From positions 154,934-218,933 of the forward strand of contig MIAY01000008.1 of the NCBI GenBank assembly GCA_001829315.1: DNA of 64,000 nt, read 5' to 3'. The position numbers and the translations under genes were made by a program. The notes below the pieces were generated by a model. That model ran no database searches. It saw nothing but the letters and a program-made list of their open reading frames with translations, and was not told where the DNA came from. Every line of letters starts with the position of its first letter. Position 1 is the first letter of the stretch. The DNA is from Spirochaetes bacterium GWE1_32_154. GTDB lineage: Bacteria > Spirochaetota > GWE2-31-10. Shown in pieces: positions 9,066-18,114 of this stretch.

Positions 9066-9067
9066 TA

Positions 9068-11779
9068 TTAGAAGTCAGTAACTTCTATTTTCTTTATTAC
9101 ATAATGATACTCTTTATCGTTCAATGTAAAAGAAACATCTTCTTTTACTTTTTTATCCAACATCTTAGAACCAAGAGGTGATTGATATGAAATAATATTT
9201 TTTTCAGTATCTGATTCCCATGGACCTAATATTGTGTATGTTATTGGATTATTGTTATCAAGTTTATCAATTAAACTTACTTTAGTACCAAATGTAACGA
9301 AATCAGATTTAATTTCCTTTCTATCAACAATAATTGCTTTTGTAAGATCATTATGAAGTTTTGTAAGTTTATTTCTAAGAATTTCCTGTTTTTCTTTTGC
9401 AGCTTTGAATTCAGAATTTTCTTTTAAATCTCCCCTTTCCATAGCTTCACCGATATCTTTTGAATTCTCAGGTATTTGAACTTCAGAAATATTATGAAGT
9501 TCTCTTTGCATCCTGTAATAACTTTCTTTAGTTGTAAGCAATTTATCCATAATGGAGCTTTTCTTTCCTTCTGAATATGTGAGACTTTGATTATCAACAT
9601 CAATTTCAGGAAATCGTTCTGATATTTTTGTTCTGATTTTGATTTTGAGGTTACCATCCAAGGAAATTAATTCATTAGAAATATTATAAAGTCGTTTACA
9701 GAAATTTTCATCTGATTTCTCAATATATTTTTCAAGATAATTATTTTTAAATAAATAATCTTTTACTTGAGAACCTAATTTTTTATTCTTTGTCATTTCT
9801 TTTTTAATAGAAACATCTTTACCGGTTATTTCTATTAAATGTAGCAATGATAATATGATATTATCATATATGATATCCATTTTTTTTGCCAGATCTTCAT
9901 TTAATTCTTTTGACACAATCCAGAAAAATGCTTCTCGATTTTCTTTATATGTAGCAATCAGATCTTTTACTAACTTTTCAATATAATCTTTATCACCTTG
10001 TTTTGAGTTTAATAATAATTCTTTAAAAATATACTCACTTGGATAAATATGAAAAAATCGTATATATGTTTCTTGCCAGCTATCATTAGAATTTTTAAGA
10101 TTTAATAAGAAATCTTTTTTAAGGTCACCTAAAGTAATCTTTTCATAAATTTCAAGCGGATCTTCAATACCTTTTAATAAAATTTTGAAATCATTTGTAA
10201 ACTGAATATTCATAAAATTATACTTTTTTTGAAATTGTTTTAATAATAAATAACTCATGAAAGTTTGTTCGTTTACATTATCTGTTGTTTTGAGATATGT
10301 TGTAAAATAATTAGCCATACTATCGAGTAAGTCACTATCAGGATCATCAGTTTCATTAAAATATTGATATGCAATATTAAATCTTTGCATAAAATCTTTT
10401 GATGCCTTAAACATATTTGAAGTTCTTTCTTCAACAGATATAGGTTTATCTCTTAATTCATATGTATCATTATTATCATCAACTGTTCCAAAGGTTGTAT
10501 CTTCTTTCATAAGTTTTTTCGCATTGGTCCACCAGCTATTCCATTCGGATGTTTTTAAAACATCCGGAACCAATTCGATTTTGAAATCTTTCATTTTTGC
10601 TTTGTTGTTATAGCTTTTGATTAGTATTTTTAAAGCCCAAACCGGATCATTCTTTACCATTTCCCGTAATTTATCCAGATTTTTAAGTTTTAAAATCCAT
10701 ATATGATTTTTGGGAAGTACTTGAAGTGATGATATGGCTAATTTTAATGACATTTTATGATTTTTGCTTTTCTGAAAATCAATTATGAAATCATCTTTAG
10801 CAATATCTTTTATAACGCCTAAACCCCAGTCTCTATGAAAAACAAAATTACCTTTATCAAATGCAATATGTTTTTCAAAAGTAGAAATTGCTTCGTTACT
10901 CGTTCTCCATAAACCATCTAAATTACTCTTTTTTATATATTCGTCTAAATATGAGTGACCGGCATATTTGTTTTTGTAGACAAAAACAATTTCAGTTCGT
11001 GCTTCTTCATTTCTTGAGTCATTATCAAGAATTAATTTCAGTATTTTGATGCATGTTTCCCAATCTTCTTTATCTTTAAAAACCTTATATGTTAAAAAGA
11101 ATAATTCTACAGTTTTATCAATTGAAAAAACTCTGGTAATTCTTTTCTCGTGATTGATAAAAAAGTCACAACCAACATCCTCAAATGTAAGTAACTTTTT
11201 CCATATATCTTCAAGTTGAGAAAAATTCTTGATATGAATGTTTCGATTTATCGCTTTTTTGTAATAACTGATAGCTTCTTTTATGTTTCCCTCTGCTTCT
11301 TTTTTCTCACCGAGTTTAACAACTATTGTTGCTTCATCATAATCTACCTTGATTAGCTCTTCCCAGTATTGATAGATTGATTCTTTTTTATTAAGGTTAT
11401 TTAATGCTTCAATAAGTGACCGGATAACAACTTTATCTTTTAACTGCTCAGTAATTTTGCAACAGATATATTCAACAATATTCCATTTCATATTATCAGA
11501 AAAAATCTTTATTAAACTGTAAACATTATTATTTTCTATAATCCCGTCAGTAATTTGAAAAACAGTTGAAACATATAAAGCAACAATTGAGTTTTTATTT
11601 TTATTTAAATATTCCTCTGTTAGTAGAAGAATTTCAGATTGAATGTGATTATCGTAGAATTGAGTTATTAAATCATTCAGTTCTTCAAAATTTTTAACTG
11701 TATAATTATTAATTGTAGCTCTCGTCCACTTTTCCTCATTCAACAAATTTTCATACTTTTCAATTAGCTGGCTGCTCAT
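9068..11779 (-). CDS. greA: Long helical-repeat protein with C-terminal GreA domain
   Basis: A 903-aa protein. About residues 749-903 are a complete GreA transcript-cleavage factor: an N-terminal coiled coil whose tip carries ERGDLKENSEF (acidic residues at about 784 and 787, which insert in the RNA polymerase channel), then the FKBP-like C-terminal domain (FVTFGTKVSLID, LGPWESD, SPLGSKML). The first about 740 residues are helical TPR-like repeats without catalytic motifs. This extended GreA is known from Borrelia and Treponema; most bacteria have a 158-aa GreA. The start overlaps the stop of the upstream TPR gene by four bases (ATGA), so the two are coupled. The role of the extension is unknown. 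Confidence 0.9.
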   Translation of the reverse strand: MSSQLIEKYENLLNEEKWTRATINNYTVKNFEELNDLITQFYDNHIQSEILLLTEEYLNKNKNSIVALYVSTVFQITDGIIENNNVYSLIKIFSDNMKWNIVEYICCKITEQLKDKVVIRSLIEALNNLNKKESIYQYWEELIKVDYDEATIVVKLGEKKEAEGNIKEAISYYKKAINRNIHIKNFSQLEDIWKKLLTFEDVGCDFFINHEKRITRVFSIDKTVELFFLTYKVFKDKEDWETCIKILKLILDNDSRNEEARTEIVFVYKNKYAGHSYLDEYIKKSNLDGLWRTSNEAISTFEKHIAFDKGNFVFHRDWGLGVIKDIAKDDFIIDFQKSKNHKMSLKLAISSLQVLPKNHIWILKLKNLDKLREMVKNDPVWALKILIKSYNNKAKMKDFKIELVPDVLKTSEWNSWWTNAKKLMKEDTTFGTVDDNNDTYELRDKPISVEERTSNMFKASKDFMQRFNIAYQYFNETDDPDSDLLDSMANYFTTYLKTTDNVNEQTFMSYLLLKQFQKKYNFMNIQFTNDFKILLKGIEDPLEIYEKITLGDLKKDFLLNLKNSNDSWQETYIRFFHIYPSEYIFKELLLNSKQGDKDYIEKLVKDLIATYKENREAFFWIVSKELNEDLAKKMDIIYDNIILSLLHLIEITGKDVSIKKEMTKNKKLGSQVKDYLFKNNYLEKYIEKSDENFCKRLYNISNELISLDGNLKIKIRTKISERFPEIDVDNQSLTYSEGKKSSIMDKLLTTKESYYRMQRELHNISEVQIPENSKDIGEAMERGDLKENSEFKAAKEKQEILRNKLTKLHNDLTKAIIVDRKEIKSDFVTFGTKVSLIDKLDNNNPITYTILGPWESDTEKNIISYQSPLGSKMLDKKVKEDVSFTLNDKEYHYVIKKIEVTDF

Positions 11780-12750
11780 TTTATCTCCTGAATCATATTG
11801 TTTTTTAAATTTGTATACACTTTAATAGATAGATTTTTAATCTTTTCTTCAAGTTCTATTAGTATTTCATCTTCAGGCTTTTTAATATAATAATAATCAT
11901 AAAGCCATAAATAATAGTTTATAAGTCGTGCGATAGTTATTTCATCGTCACTAACTGACTTATATAATTCCTGTTCTAATTGAAAAATTTCCTGTCTGAT
12001 TTTACCAACTTCAACAGCAAGTAAATCTCTTTTTATGTTAAATATATTTAATACTCGTCCATAAACAGGAATCCAAAAGTTTAACTCATCTTTCGGGATT
12101 TTAAACTCTGTTATTTGATGAATTAATGCATGTATCATATTAGAATCTAAAGATTCAATATCTATTGAGAAAGGATCAATAAAAAAAGCTTCTCTAAATA
12201 AAACTTTTGCTTTTTTATCTTCATCAATCAAGGCGTAGCAATCGGCTAAATTAGCATACGCATTTGAGTTATTTCTATCATTTTTAATAACTCTCTCAAA
12301 ATAAATAATCGCATTTGAAAAATCACCAATTTTTTTGTAAGACATCCCTGTTAAAAATAATACGGGAATATCTACAATCCTATTATCTTGTATATCTTTT
12401 TTTAAATATTGTAAAGCTGTATTAAACACGAAAAACATGATAGCATTTATGACTTTCATACTTATATTTTTTTGTGCTTCAAGGTGTTTTTCAAAACGCT
12501 TCCACTCTTCATAAAGCATTTTACCTTTATTATATGGTGTATTGTTTTCTATGGTTGATAATCGATTAGCCCAGTATTTACATATTTTCAAACCCGTTTC
12601 AGCTATTAAATTTGAGTAGTCCTCGTTCAAAATAGTAATAAAAAGATCATAGGCATCTGAAATTCTACCGTCTCTAAGAAGACTCAAAGCAAATTCCATA
12701 TTTTGAATTACTTGAGTATTGTTATTATCAGATTTTCTTTTTTGATTCAT
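11776..12750 (-). CDS. TPR-repeat protein coupled to the GreA-like gene
   Basis: A 324-aa cytoplasmic protein with several TPR-like helix pairs (FALSLLRDGRISDAYDLFITIL, YKKIGDFSNAIIYFERVIK, NAYANLADCYALIDEDKKA). No signal peptide and no enzyme motif. I chose the ATG at 12750 (protein begins MNQKRKSDNN) because AAGG lies eight bases upstream; the open frame extends a further 23 codons without a ribosome-binding site. Translational coupling to the GreA fusion suggests a shared complex or process, which is inference. Exact function not recognised. Confidence 0.72.
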   Translation of the reverse strand: MNQKRKSDNNNTQVIQNMEFALSLLRDGRISDAYDLFITILNEDYSNLIAETGLKICKYWANRLSTIENNTPYNKGKMLYEEWKRFEKHLEAQKNISMKVINAIMFFVFNTALQYLKKDIQDNRIVDIPVLFLTGMSYKKIGDFSNAIIYFERVIKNDRNNSNAYANLADCYALIDEDKKAKVLFREAFFIDPFSIDIESLDSNMIHALIHQITEFKIPKDELNFWIPVYGRVLNIFNIKRDLLAVEVGKIRQEIFQLEQELYKSVSDDEITIARLINYYLWLYDYYYIKKPEDEILIELEEKIKNLSIKVYTNLKNNMIQEIK

Positions 12751-12897
12751 GTAATGAACCTTGATTTGTAAGGTAATATAGAACTTTTTGAATATAACTT
12801 TTTTATTAAATAATGTCAAGATAATGAGTTATGCAATTACATTTCGGAATTAAATCAAACTTTCAGCTGGTGATTTTTTAATATATGAATATTTTTC

Positions 12898-12925
12898 TTG
12901 AATTGTAATGAAAAAATGGTATTCT
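12898..12925 (+). promoter_or_regulatory. Predicted sigma-70-type promoter for trpS
   Basis: TTGAAT at 12898-12903 and TATTCT at 12920-12925 are 16 bases apart and lie about 60 bases before the trpS start. The region is A+T-rich, so chance matches are possible. Confidence 0.4.
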
Positions 12926-12987
12926 AATTATTATTATTTAATTTAATACATTTTCTAAACATTTTATTATATACAGGATTTTAATAT

Positions 12988-13977
12988 ATGCAAAATCAGA
13001 AAAAAAAAGTTATACTGTCAGGAATTCAACCTTCAGGAGTTATTCATTTAGGTAATTATTTTGGAGCAATGAAACAATATGTAGATCTTCAGGATACATC
13101 AATTAATTATTTTTTTATAGCAAATTTTCATGCACTTACCACGTTACGAAATCCTCAGGAGTTACAATTTAATACATTGGATATAGCAAGACATTATCTT
13201 GCTATAGGTTTAGATCCTGATAAATGTGCATTGTTTCTTCAGTCTGACGTTCCGGAGGTTTGTGAGTTAAGTTGGTATTTATCAATAATAACACCCCTTG
13301 GATTACTTGAAAGATGTCATTCATATAAGGATAAATTGGCTAAAGGGTTTTCTCCTGAACATGGATTATTTGCATACCCGATTTTAATGGCCGCTGATAT
13401 TCTTATGTATGAGCCTGATTTTGTTCCGGTTGGTAAAGATCAAAAGCAACATGTTGAAGTCGCGAGGGATATTGCAATTAAATTTAATAATACTTTTGGT
13501 AATATAATGAAAATACCAGAAGTTATGATTAAAGAGTCAACTGCTGTTGTTCCCGGGATTGATGGTCAGAAAATGAGTAAATCATATGGTAATTTTATTT
13601 CATTTCTTTCTGATGAGAAAACAATAAAAAAACAAGTAATGAGTATTGTGACAAATTCAACTGCTGTTGAAGAACCAAAAGATCCTGCACAATGCAATGT
13701 TTTTGCGCTCTATAAATTATTTGCCCAACCTGATGAGATTATTTCATTACAGGATCGTTATGTTAAAGGTGGCTTAGGGTATGGTGAGGCAAAAAAGATA
13801 TTATTAGCTAAATTGTTGGATTATTTTGCAGAATCGAGAGTCAGGTATAATCAATTAAAAGCCGATGATCAATATGTAAAAGATGTATTGAAAAAAGGTG
13901 CTGATAAAGCAAGAGAACAAGCTGACAGCTTTATGATCAAGGTGAGAAATGCTGTCGGAATAGTAAGAAGTAATTAG
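12988..13977 (+). CDS. trpS: Tryptophanyl-tRNA synthetase
   Basis: Class I aminoacyl-tRNA synthetase that charges tRNA-Trp. The 329-aa protein is of normal length for bacterial TrpS. It opens with SGIQPSGVIHLGN, the TrpS form of the HIGH signature (HLGN at 20-23), and has KMSKS at 195-199, plus the conserved MAADILMYE and GKDQKQHVE segments that bind tryptophan and dimerise. AGGA precedes the ATG. It appears to start a plus-strand run that continues into three unrecognised or surface genes, with only about 20 bases to the next start. Confidence 0.97.
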   Translation: MQNQKKKVILSGIQPSGVIHLGNYFGAMKQYVDLQDTSINYFFIANFHALTTLRNPQELQFNTLDIARHYLAIGLDPDKCALFLQSDVPEVCELSWYLSIITPLGLLERCHSYKDKLAKGFSPEHGLFAYPILMAADILMYEPDFVPVGKDQKQHVEVARDIAIKFNNTFGNIMKIPEVMIKESTAVVPGIDGQKMSKSYGNFISFLSDEKTIKKQVMSIVTNSTAVEEPKDPAQCNVFALYKLFAQPDEIISLQDRYVKGGLGYGEAKKILLAKLLDYFAESRVRYNQLKADDQYVKDVLKKGADKAREQADSFMIKVRNAVGIVRSN

Positions 13978-13998
13978 TCGGATGTGGTGGAGTTAATT

Positions 13999-15198
13999 AT
14001 GGAAGATCGAAGTATGATTAAACCGATTCTTGAGGCACTTGAGTATTTTTCAACAAGTGATGAAGAATTACAGTTTTACTATAAAGTTATTGATAAATTT
14101 TGTGCAACCTGGTTCGGCAGAAAAATACTGGCTTCAAAATTTACAAAATTAGATTATTTACTAATCCATGATCTTTTGGGTGAATATATACGATTTGAAT
14201 CAAATAATAAACGAGTTGCACTTTGGATCCTTTCAATAAATCGTGTTTGTTATAATTATTCTGTTAATTTGAGTTTTATAAAAAAAGATTTAAGAGAAAT
14301 AGCCGAAGGTATTGATGATACATTAGATACTTCACTTATTGAACCTATTATCAATAATTTAAAGGAATTCGAAAAGCTTCATTTAGAAGCAGGTGTTGAT
14401 AACAGAGGTGAGGCTGATATTATTGGTAATTTTCTTCAATGGGTTGGTTTATATACTTCATTTATATATCCTTCGCTCGAAAATAAAGAAAATTTTTATG
14501 ATAAAAATATTATTAAGGCAATGAATTTTTTATTAGTGGAGTTTATTAAACAAAAGTCGAATGATAAAAGATTGGCTTTTTTAATAATGGCAATAATGGA
14601 GGCTTGCAGTCAATATTCCTTAAGAGGTGATATTAATTCTGTTATAATTGACGATATGTCCAGTGAATTATCCGATGGTTCTGTAATTCCGGGAACAGAA
14701 GAAAATATGGTTAGTGAACTGCTTAATAAGTTAAAAGAAGAAAATGATAAACAAAGACAAAGACCGATTTTATCGAAAGAAATATTAGCTGATCAATATA
14801 TTAAAGATAGTTTTGATCAGTTTATTGAAGATTTAAATTATGATATAAATGAATCAGTATCAGTTTTTAATAATTATGTTAATACATTAACTAATAAATT
14901 TGTAACATTTGATCAGGGAAAACAGTTTTTATTTATGCAAACATTAAACAGGTATAGAAGAAATTGCAAATCAAGTTTAAAAGATGGTGTTTATAAAACA
15001 TTAAAAAAATCTGTACGTTTATTATCCGAACAATCAAAAAAATGGTTTGTTGATGAGTTAAAAAAATTAGAAAATGAAAGTGATGTGTATATTGACTTTG
15101 TAATACAAAAATTAAAATCAGAAAAAGTTTCAAAAACAAATACTTCCAAGTTATTTGTTATGCTATATTTGATTTATAAATTCGAACTTATGGAATAG
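13999..15198 (+). CDS. Unrecognised helical cytoplasmic protein
   Basis: A 399-aa protein with no signal peptide, no membrane span and no recognised motif. It appears mostly alpha-helical. Residues of about 15-110 and 130-215 look like a diverged internal duplication: LDYLLIHDLLGEYI followed by NKRVALWILSINRVC in the first half, and IKAMNFLLVEFIKQ followed by DKRLAFLIMAIMEAC in the second. A HEAT- or TPR-like scaffold is possible. I chose ATG 13999 over an upstream GTG at 13984 because GGTGGAG lies six bases before it. It sits between trpS and the LRR lipoprotein and is probably cotranscribed with both. Confidence 0.6.
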   Translation: MEDRSMIKPILEALEYFSTSDEELQFYYKVIDKFCATWFGRKILASKFTKLDYLLIHDLLGEYIRFESNNKRVALWILSINRVCYNYSVNLSFIKKDLREIAEGIDDTLDTSLIEPIINNLKEFEKLHLEAGVDNRGEADIIGNFLQWVGLYTSFIYPSLENKENFYDKNIIKAMNFLLVEFIKQKSNDKRLAFLIMAIMEACSQYSLRGDINSVIIDDMSSELSDGSVIPGTEENMVSELLNKLKEENDKQRQRPILSKEILADQYIKDSFDQFIEDLNYDINESVSVFNNYVNTLTNKFVTFDQGKQFLFMQTLNRYRRNCKSSLKDGVYKTLKKSVRLLSEQSKKWFVDELKKLENESDVYIDFVIQKLKSEKVSKTNTSKLFVMLYLIYKFELME

Positions 15199-15207
15199 GA
15201 GTTTTTA

Positions 15208-16308
15208 TTGAATTATTTTATTTTTATACAAAAATGTGTTTTAATAGTGTTTTTATTAGGGGGCTGTTCACATACAAATAGTGATAAGAAAATTACTCAT
15301 AGTGTTGATTTATCGGGAGTTGGAATTGTTAATCTTCCTGTTGATATATCCGGTGAGTATAATGCAAAGATATTGAACTTATCAAATAATAATATGACTG
15401 ATTTGCCGGATACAATAAAAAAATTTAAACAGCTTGAATATTTAGATCTTTCAAATAATAAAATAGAAGAAATTCCTTCTGTATTATATGAAATGAAGTC
15501 ATTAAAAAAAATTAAGTTAGATAATAATAATATTATCTACCTGAGAAGTTTATTCAATAAACTCACTAATTTAGAAGAGTTAAGTATTAGAAATAATAAA
15601 ATTAAAAATATATCAAGAGATTTTTCATTACTTAATTCCTTGAAAATTTTAGATTTGACGGGAAATCAGATCGAAAAATTTGATGATTTATTCTTTCCTC
15701 AATTAAAAATATTAACTTTATCCCGGAATAATATATTTTTATTTCCTGAAACTGTTATTACAGAAAATATTAAAATTATTAATGTATCAAATAATAAAAT
15801 TAGAAGAATCCCTGATAGTATTAAGAATGCTACTTCATTAAATGTTTTGAATTTATCAGGTAATAAGATATGGTATATACCAGCTGATATAGATGGTCTG
15901 GTGTCCCTGAAATCTTTTGATTTGTCTTATAATGAATTAAGCTACTTAATACCGGAAATTACAAAGATATTTGCTTTAGAAGAACTTTATCTTGATGGAA
16001 ATAAGATAAAAAGCATTCCTCATTCTATTAAATCCTTGTCTAATTTAAAAAGATTATCATTAAAAAATAATGAATTATCCGAGGTTCCTTTAATCATTTT
16101 TGACAATGATTTTAATCTTTTTGAAATATATTTAAATAATAACAATTTTTTTATTTCTAATGAAATATTAAGTAAAAAAAGTTATTATACTGTTGATTTA
16201 AGAGGAAATAAAATGAAATCTGATATAAAATCAGATTTATTAAAGTATAAAGTGACTAATGGAATTCAAAATGTTTTTGGTGATAAAAAAAATGTAATAA
16301 GGTTATGA
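15208..16308 (+). CDS. Leucine-rich-repeat lipoprotein
   Basis: A 366-aa protein with an N-terminal lipoprotein signal ending in LLGGC (lipid attachment at about Cys 20). Nearly the whole mature protein is LRRs of about 22-23 residues with the pattern LxxLxLSxNxIxxIPxxI, roughly a dozen copies, for example LEYLDLSNNKIEEIPSV. LRR lipoproteins of spirochetes are usually surface or periplasmic binding proteins involved in adhesion; no specific ligand can be read here. The TTG start at 15208 is chosen for the AGGAG just upstream, ten bases after the previous stop. A perfect 9-bp hairpin lies in its last repeats (16216-16238). Confidence 0.82.
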   Translation: MNYFIFIQKCVLIVFLLGGCSHTNSDKKITHSVDLSGVGIVNLPVDISGEYNAKILNLSNNNMTDLPDTIKKFKQLEYLDLSNNKIEEIPSVLYEMKSLKKIKLDNNNIIYLRSLFNKLTNLEELSIRNNKIKNISRDFSLLNSLKILDLTGNQIEKFDDLFFPQLKILTLSRNNIFLFPETVITENIKIINVSNNKIRRIPDSIKNATSLNVLNLSGNKIWYIPADIDGLVSLKSFDLSYNELSYLIPEITKIFALEELYLDGNKIKSIPHSIKSLSNLKRLSLKNNELSEVPLIIFDNDFNLFEIYLNNNNFFISNEILSKKSYYTVDLRGNKMKSDIKSDLLKYKVTNGIQNVFGDKKNVIRL

Positions 16309-16326
16309 TTAGTAAGGAGCGTATTA

Positions 16327-17268
16327 ATGAGTTGTTTTAAAAAGTATATTGTATTTTTTTTAGTTTTATCATTTGTAATACAATTAAATGCTATTCCGCT
16401 AAAAGATTATACATCAATGGCAGATAGAGATAGAATCATGCTTGCCATTTCATATTATGAAGTAGGCGAGAGGTATATTCAAAATAATAAAAAAAATCTT
16501 GGTGAGGCACATATTAAGTATGCAATAGAAATAGAGCCTCAAGTAAAACGTTACAGGAGTGGAGAGTTAACTTTACCTGTTAAATCTATTTCCATTGACT
16601 GGGAATCAATATTTGATGATTCAAAGGAAGATGTATCAACGGATACTGTAGATGCTGATGAACCAATTGATGACGCAACTACTGATTCTGTTGTAGCTGA
16701 TGAACCAATCGATGACGCAACAACTGATTCTGTTGTTGCTGATGAACCAATTGATGACGCAACTAATGATTCTGTTGAAGCTGATGAACCAATTGATGAC
16801 GCAACTACTGATTCTGTTGTAGCTGATGAACCAATCGATGACGCAACTACTGATTCTGTTGTAGCTGATGAACCAATTGATGACGCAACTACTGATTCTG
16901 TTGTAGCTGATGAACCAATTGATGACGCAACTACTGATTCTGTTGTAGATTTATTTCATTATTTTATGAAAAATTTAAATGACAGAAATGTTAAGGACGC
17001 TGTATCAGTTTTCTCTGATACTATTTTTATAAGAGATCTTGATATAAATTTGACGAAAGAAGAGTTTTTTGAGACAATATCAGGTTGGTTAGAAGGTGGG
17101 ACTGAATTGCCTCATTATGAAATAATTTCTTTAAGTGATTCTATAATTTCTGTTGTTTTTTCAAATAGTAATTTCTTTCTACCGTTGAAAGATAATCGGG
17201 TTTATTTAAAAGCAGAAAAAAATGATGTTAATTTATTGTTTACATTAATCTCTACTGAAATTTTCTAA
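16327..17268 (+). CDS. Exported protein with seven acidic 14-residue repeats and an NTF2-like C-terminus
   Basis: A 313-aa protein with a signal peptide (MSCFKKYIVFFLVLSFVIQL, probable cleavage near NA-IP), then a 65-residue region with a helix pair (ISYYEVGERYIQNNKKNL), then seven tandem copies of a 14-residue acidic repeat (ADEPIDDATTDSVV) at about residues 110-207, then a C-terminal domain of about 105 residues (LFHYFMKNLNDRNVKDAVSVF and following) resembling the SnoaL/NTF2-like fold. The repeat is probably an extended, flexible, negatively charged linker. AGGAG precedes the ATG, 18 bases after the LRR gene. No specific function recognised; likely envelope-associated together with the LRR lipoprotein. 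Confidence 0.7.
   Translation: MSCFKKYIVFFLVLSFVIQLNAIPLKDYTSMADRDRIMLAISYYEVGERYIQNNKKNLGEAHIKYAIEIEPQVKRYRSGELTLPVKSISIDWESIFDDSKEDVSTDTVDADEPIDDATTDSVVADEPIDDATTDSVVADEPIDDATNDSVEADEPIDDATTDSVVADEPIDDATTDSVVADEPIDDATTDSVVADEPIDDATTDSVVDLFHYFMKNLNDRNVKDAVSVFSDTIFIRDLDINLTKEEFFETISGWLEGGTELPHYEIISLSDSIISVVFSNSNFFLPLKDNRVYLKAEKNDVNLLFTLISTEIF
16654..16947 (+). repeat. Seven tandem 42-bp repeats
   Basis: Seven consecutive in-frame 42-bp units, each starting GCTGATGAACC and ending in GATTCTGTT plus three bases. Units differ at only a few positions (a T/C in ATT/ATC; ACTACT, ACAACT or ACTAAT; a final GTA, GTT or GAA). Near-identity at the DNA level indicates recent expansion or homogenisation. 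Confidence 0.95.
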
Positions 17269-17285
17269 TTCTTATATTTTTACAT

Positions 17286-17322
17286 GGCACTTTTACCAGA
17301 GAGAATCTTGATTAAAAGTGTC
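17286..17322. terminator. Possible weak terminator hairpin between convergent genes
   Basis: GGCACTTTTA at 17286-17295 pairs with TAAAAGTGTC at 17313-17322 (one G-U pair), loop of 17 bases. It follows the plus-strand stop at 17268 and partly overlaps the 3' end of the opposing gene. There is no clean T run. Confidence 0.35.
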
Positions 17323-17997
17323 TTGTATAATAAAATTTTCAAATCGTGTTGTTGTAATCGATAATCCGATACTGTTAAAATATTCTTTATCAATTTTACC
17401 CCTGTTTGCAAAACTAATATTAATCATTGCCGGATTTGAAATCAGAAAATTATTAAATGATAATGTAGAAATCTCATTTATAGATATATTTGAATTATAT
17501 TTTACAAATTTATTGTTTACGTTTTTTAAGGTCATTGATGATATATAAATAGTTGTATACCAATTTTTCATGTTGAATATTAATTCTGTATTATTTTCAG
17601 TTGTGGTTATTTTTGTATTTGGTCTCAGAGGTGATAGTGTGATTTGATCGGATATATTCCTATCAATTGGATAATTTGGAGAATATGCAAGTGATTCAAT
17701 ATATATTTGATTTTCTGACTTGTATTTTAGTTTATAACAATATAAATCATAATATCCAGAATTGAGATTATTAAGTATTAATTCTGAATTTTCAGTAGAC
17801 TCGGATGTGCTTGAATATCTCATGCCTGATGATAGATTGATACAATATATATGCCATAAGGTTTTAGTTGATTTCTTTTGAGAATCAGCATTTAATTTCA
17901 TATTTAAAGAATAATTTTCCCGGTTTCCGATTATTTCGATTGATTTACTGGAACATGAAAAGAATAAAACTAAAAGTGTCAATTGAATTAATTGCAT
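17293..17997 (-). CDS. Predicted lipoprotein of unknown function
   Basis: A 234-aa protein starting MQLIQLTLLVLFFSC, a short lipoprotein signal with lipid attachment at about Cys 15. The rest is beta-rich (paired YYDLYCYKLKY-like strands and an LTLSPLRP segment) without a recognised motif. I use the ATG at 17997; a GTG lies three codons upstream, but AAAAGG sits eight bases before the ATG. The leader carries a perfect 20-bp inverted repeat whose 3' arm includes most of this ribosome-binding site, so translation is probably controlled by that structure. It lies downstream of the AAA+/HDOD pair on the same strand. Confidence 0.65.
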   Translation of the reverse strand: MQLIQLTLLVLFFSCSSKSIEIIGNRENYSLNMKLNADSQKKSTKTLWHIYCINLSSGMRYSSTSESTENSELILNNLNSGYYDLYCYKLKYKSENQIYIESLAYSPNYPIDRNISDQITLSPLRPNTKITTTENNTELIFNMKNWYTTIYISSMTLKNVNNKFVKYNSNISINEISTLSFNNFLISNPAMINISFANRGKIDKEYFNSIGLSITTTRFENFIIQDTFNQDSLW

Positions 17998-18006
17998 TTT
18001 ATGCAC

Positions 18007-18060
18007 CTTTTACTGTATTTAATATATAAATTTCTTATATTATATTAAATACAGTAAAAG
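18007..18060 (-). promoter_or_regulatory. Perfect 20-bp inverted repeat overlapping the ribosome-binding site
   Basis: Arms at 18007-18026 and 18041-18060 are exact reverse complements, with a 14-base spacer. In the mRNA of the minus-strand lipoprotein gene the 3' arm ends in AGTAAAAG and the next base completes the AAAAGG ribosome-binding site, so folding would hide most of it. There is no U tract after the stem, which argues against a simple terminator. Alternatives are an operator for a dimeric regulator or an RNA-stabilising hairpin at the 3' end of the upstream AAA+ transcript. Confidence 0.7.
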
Positions 18061-18114
18061 TGAATAATCAATACAAAAAATGAGATAATTTATCAATATG
18101 AGGTTTTTAATAAT

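Noticed and set aside
16654..16947. CRISPR array
   Set aside because: The 42-bp units are in direct contact without spacers, and are in frame inside a coding sequence.
18007..18060. Simple rho-independent terminator for the AAA+ gene
   Set aside because: The stem is A+T-rich and lacks a following T tract; it directly adjoins the next ribosome-binding site.
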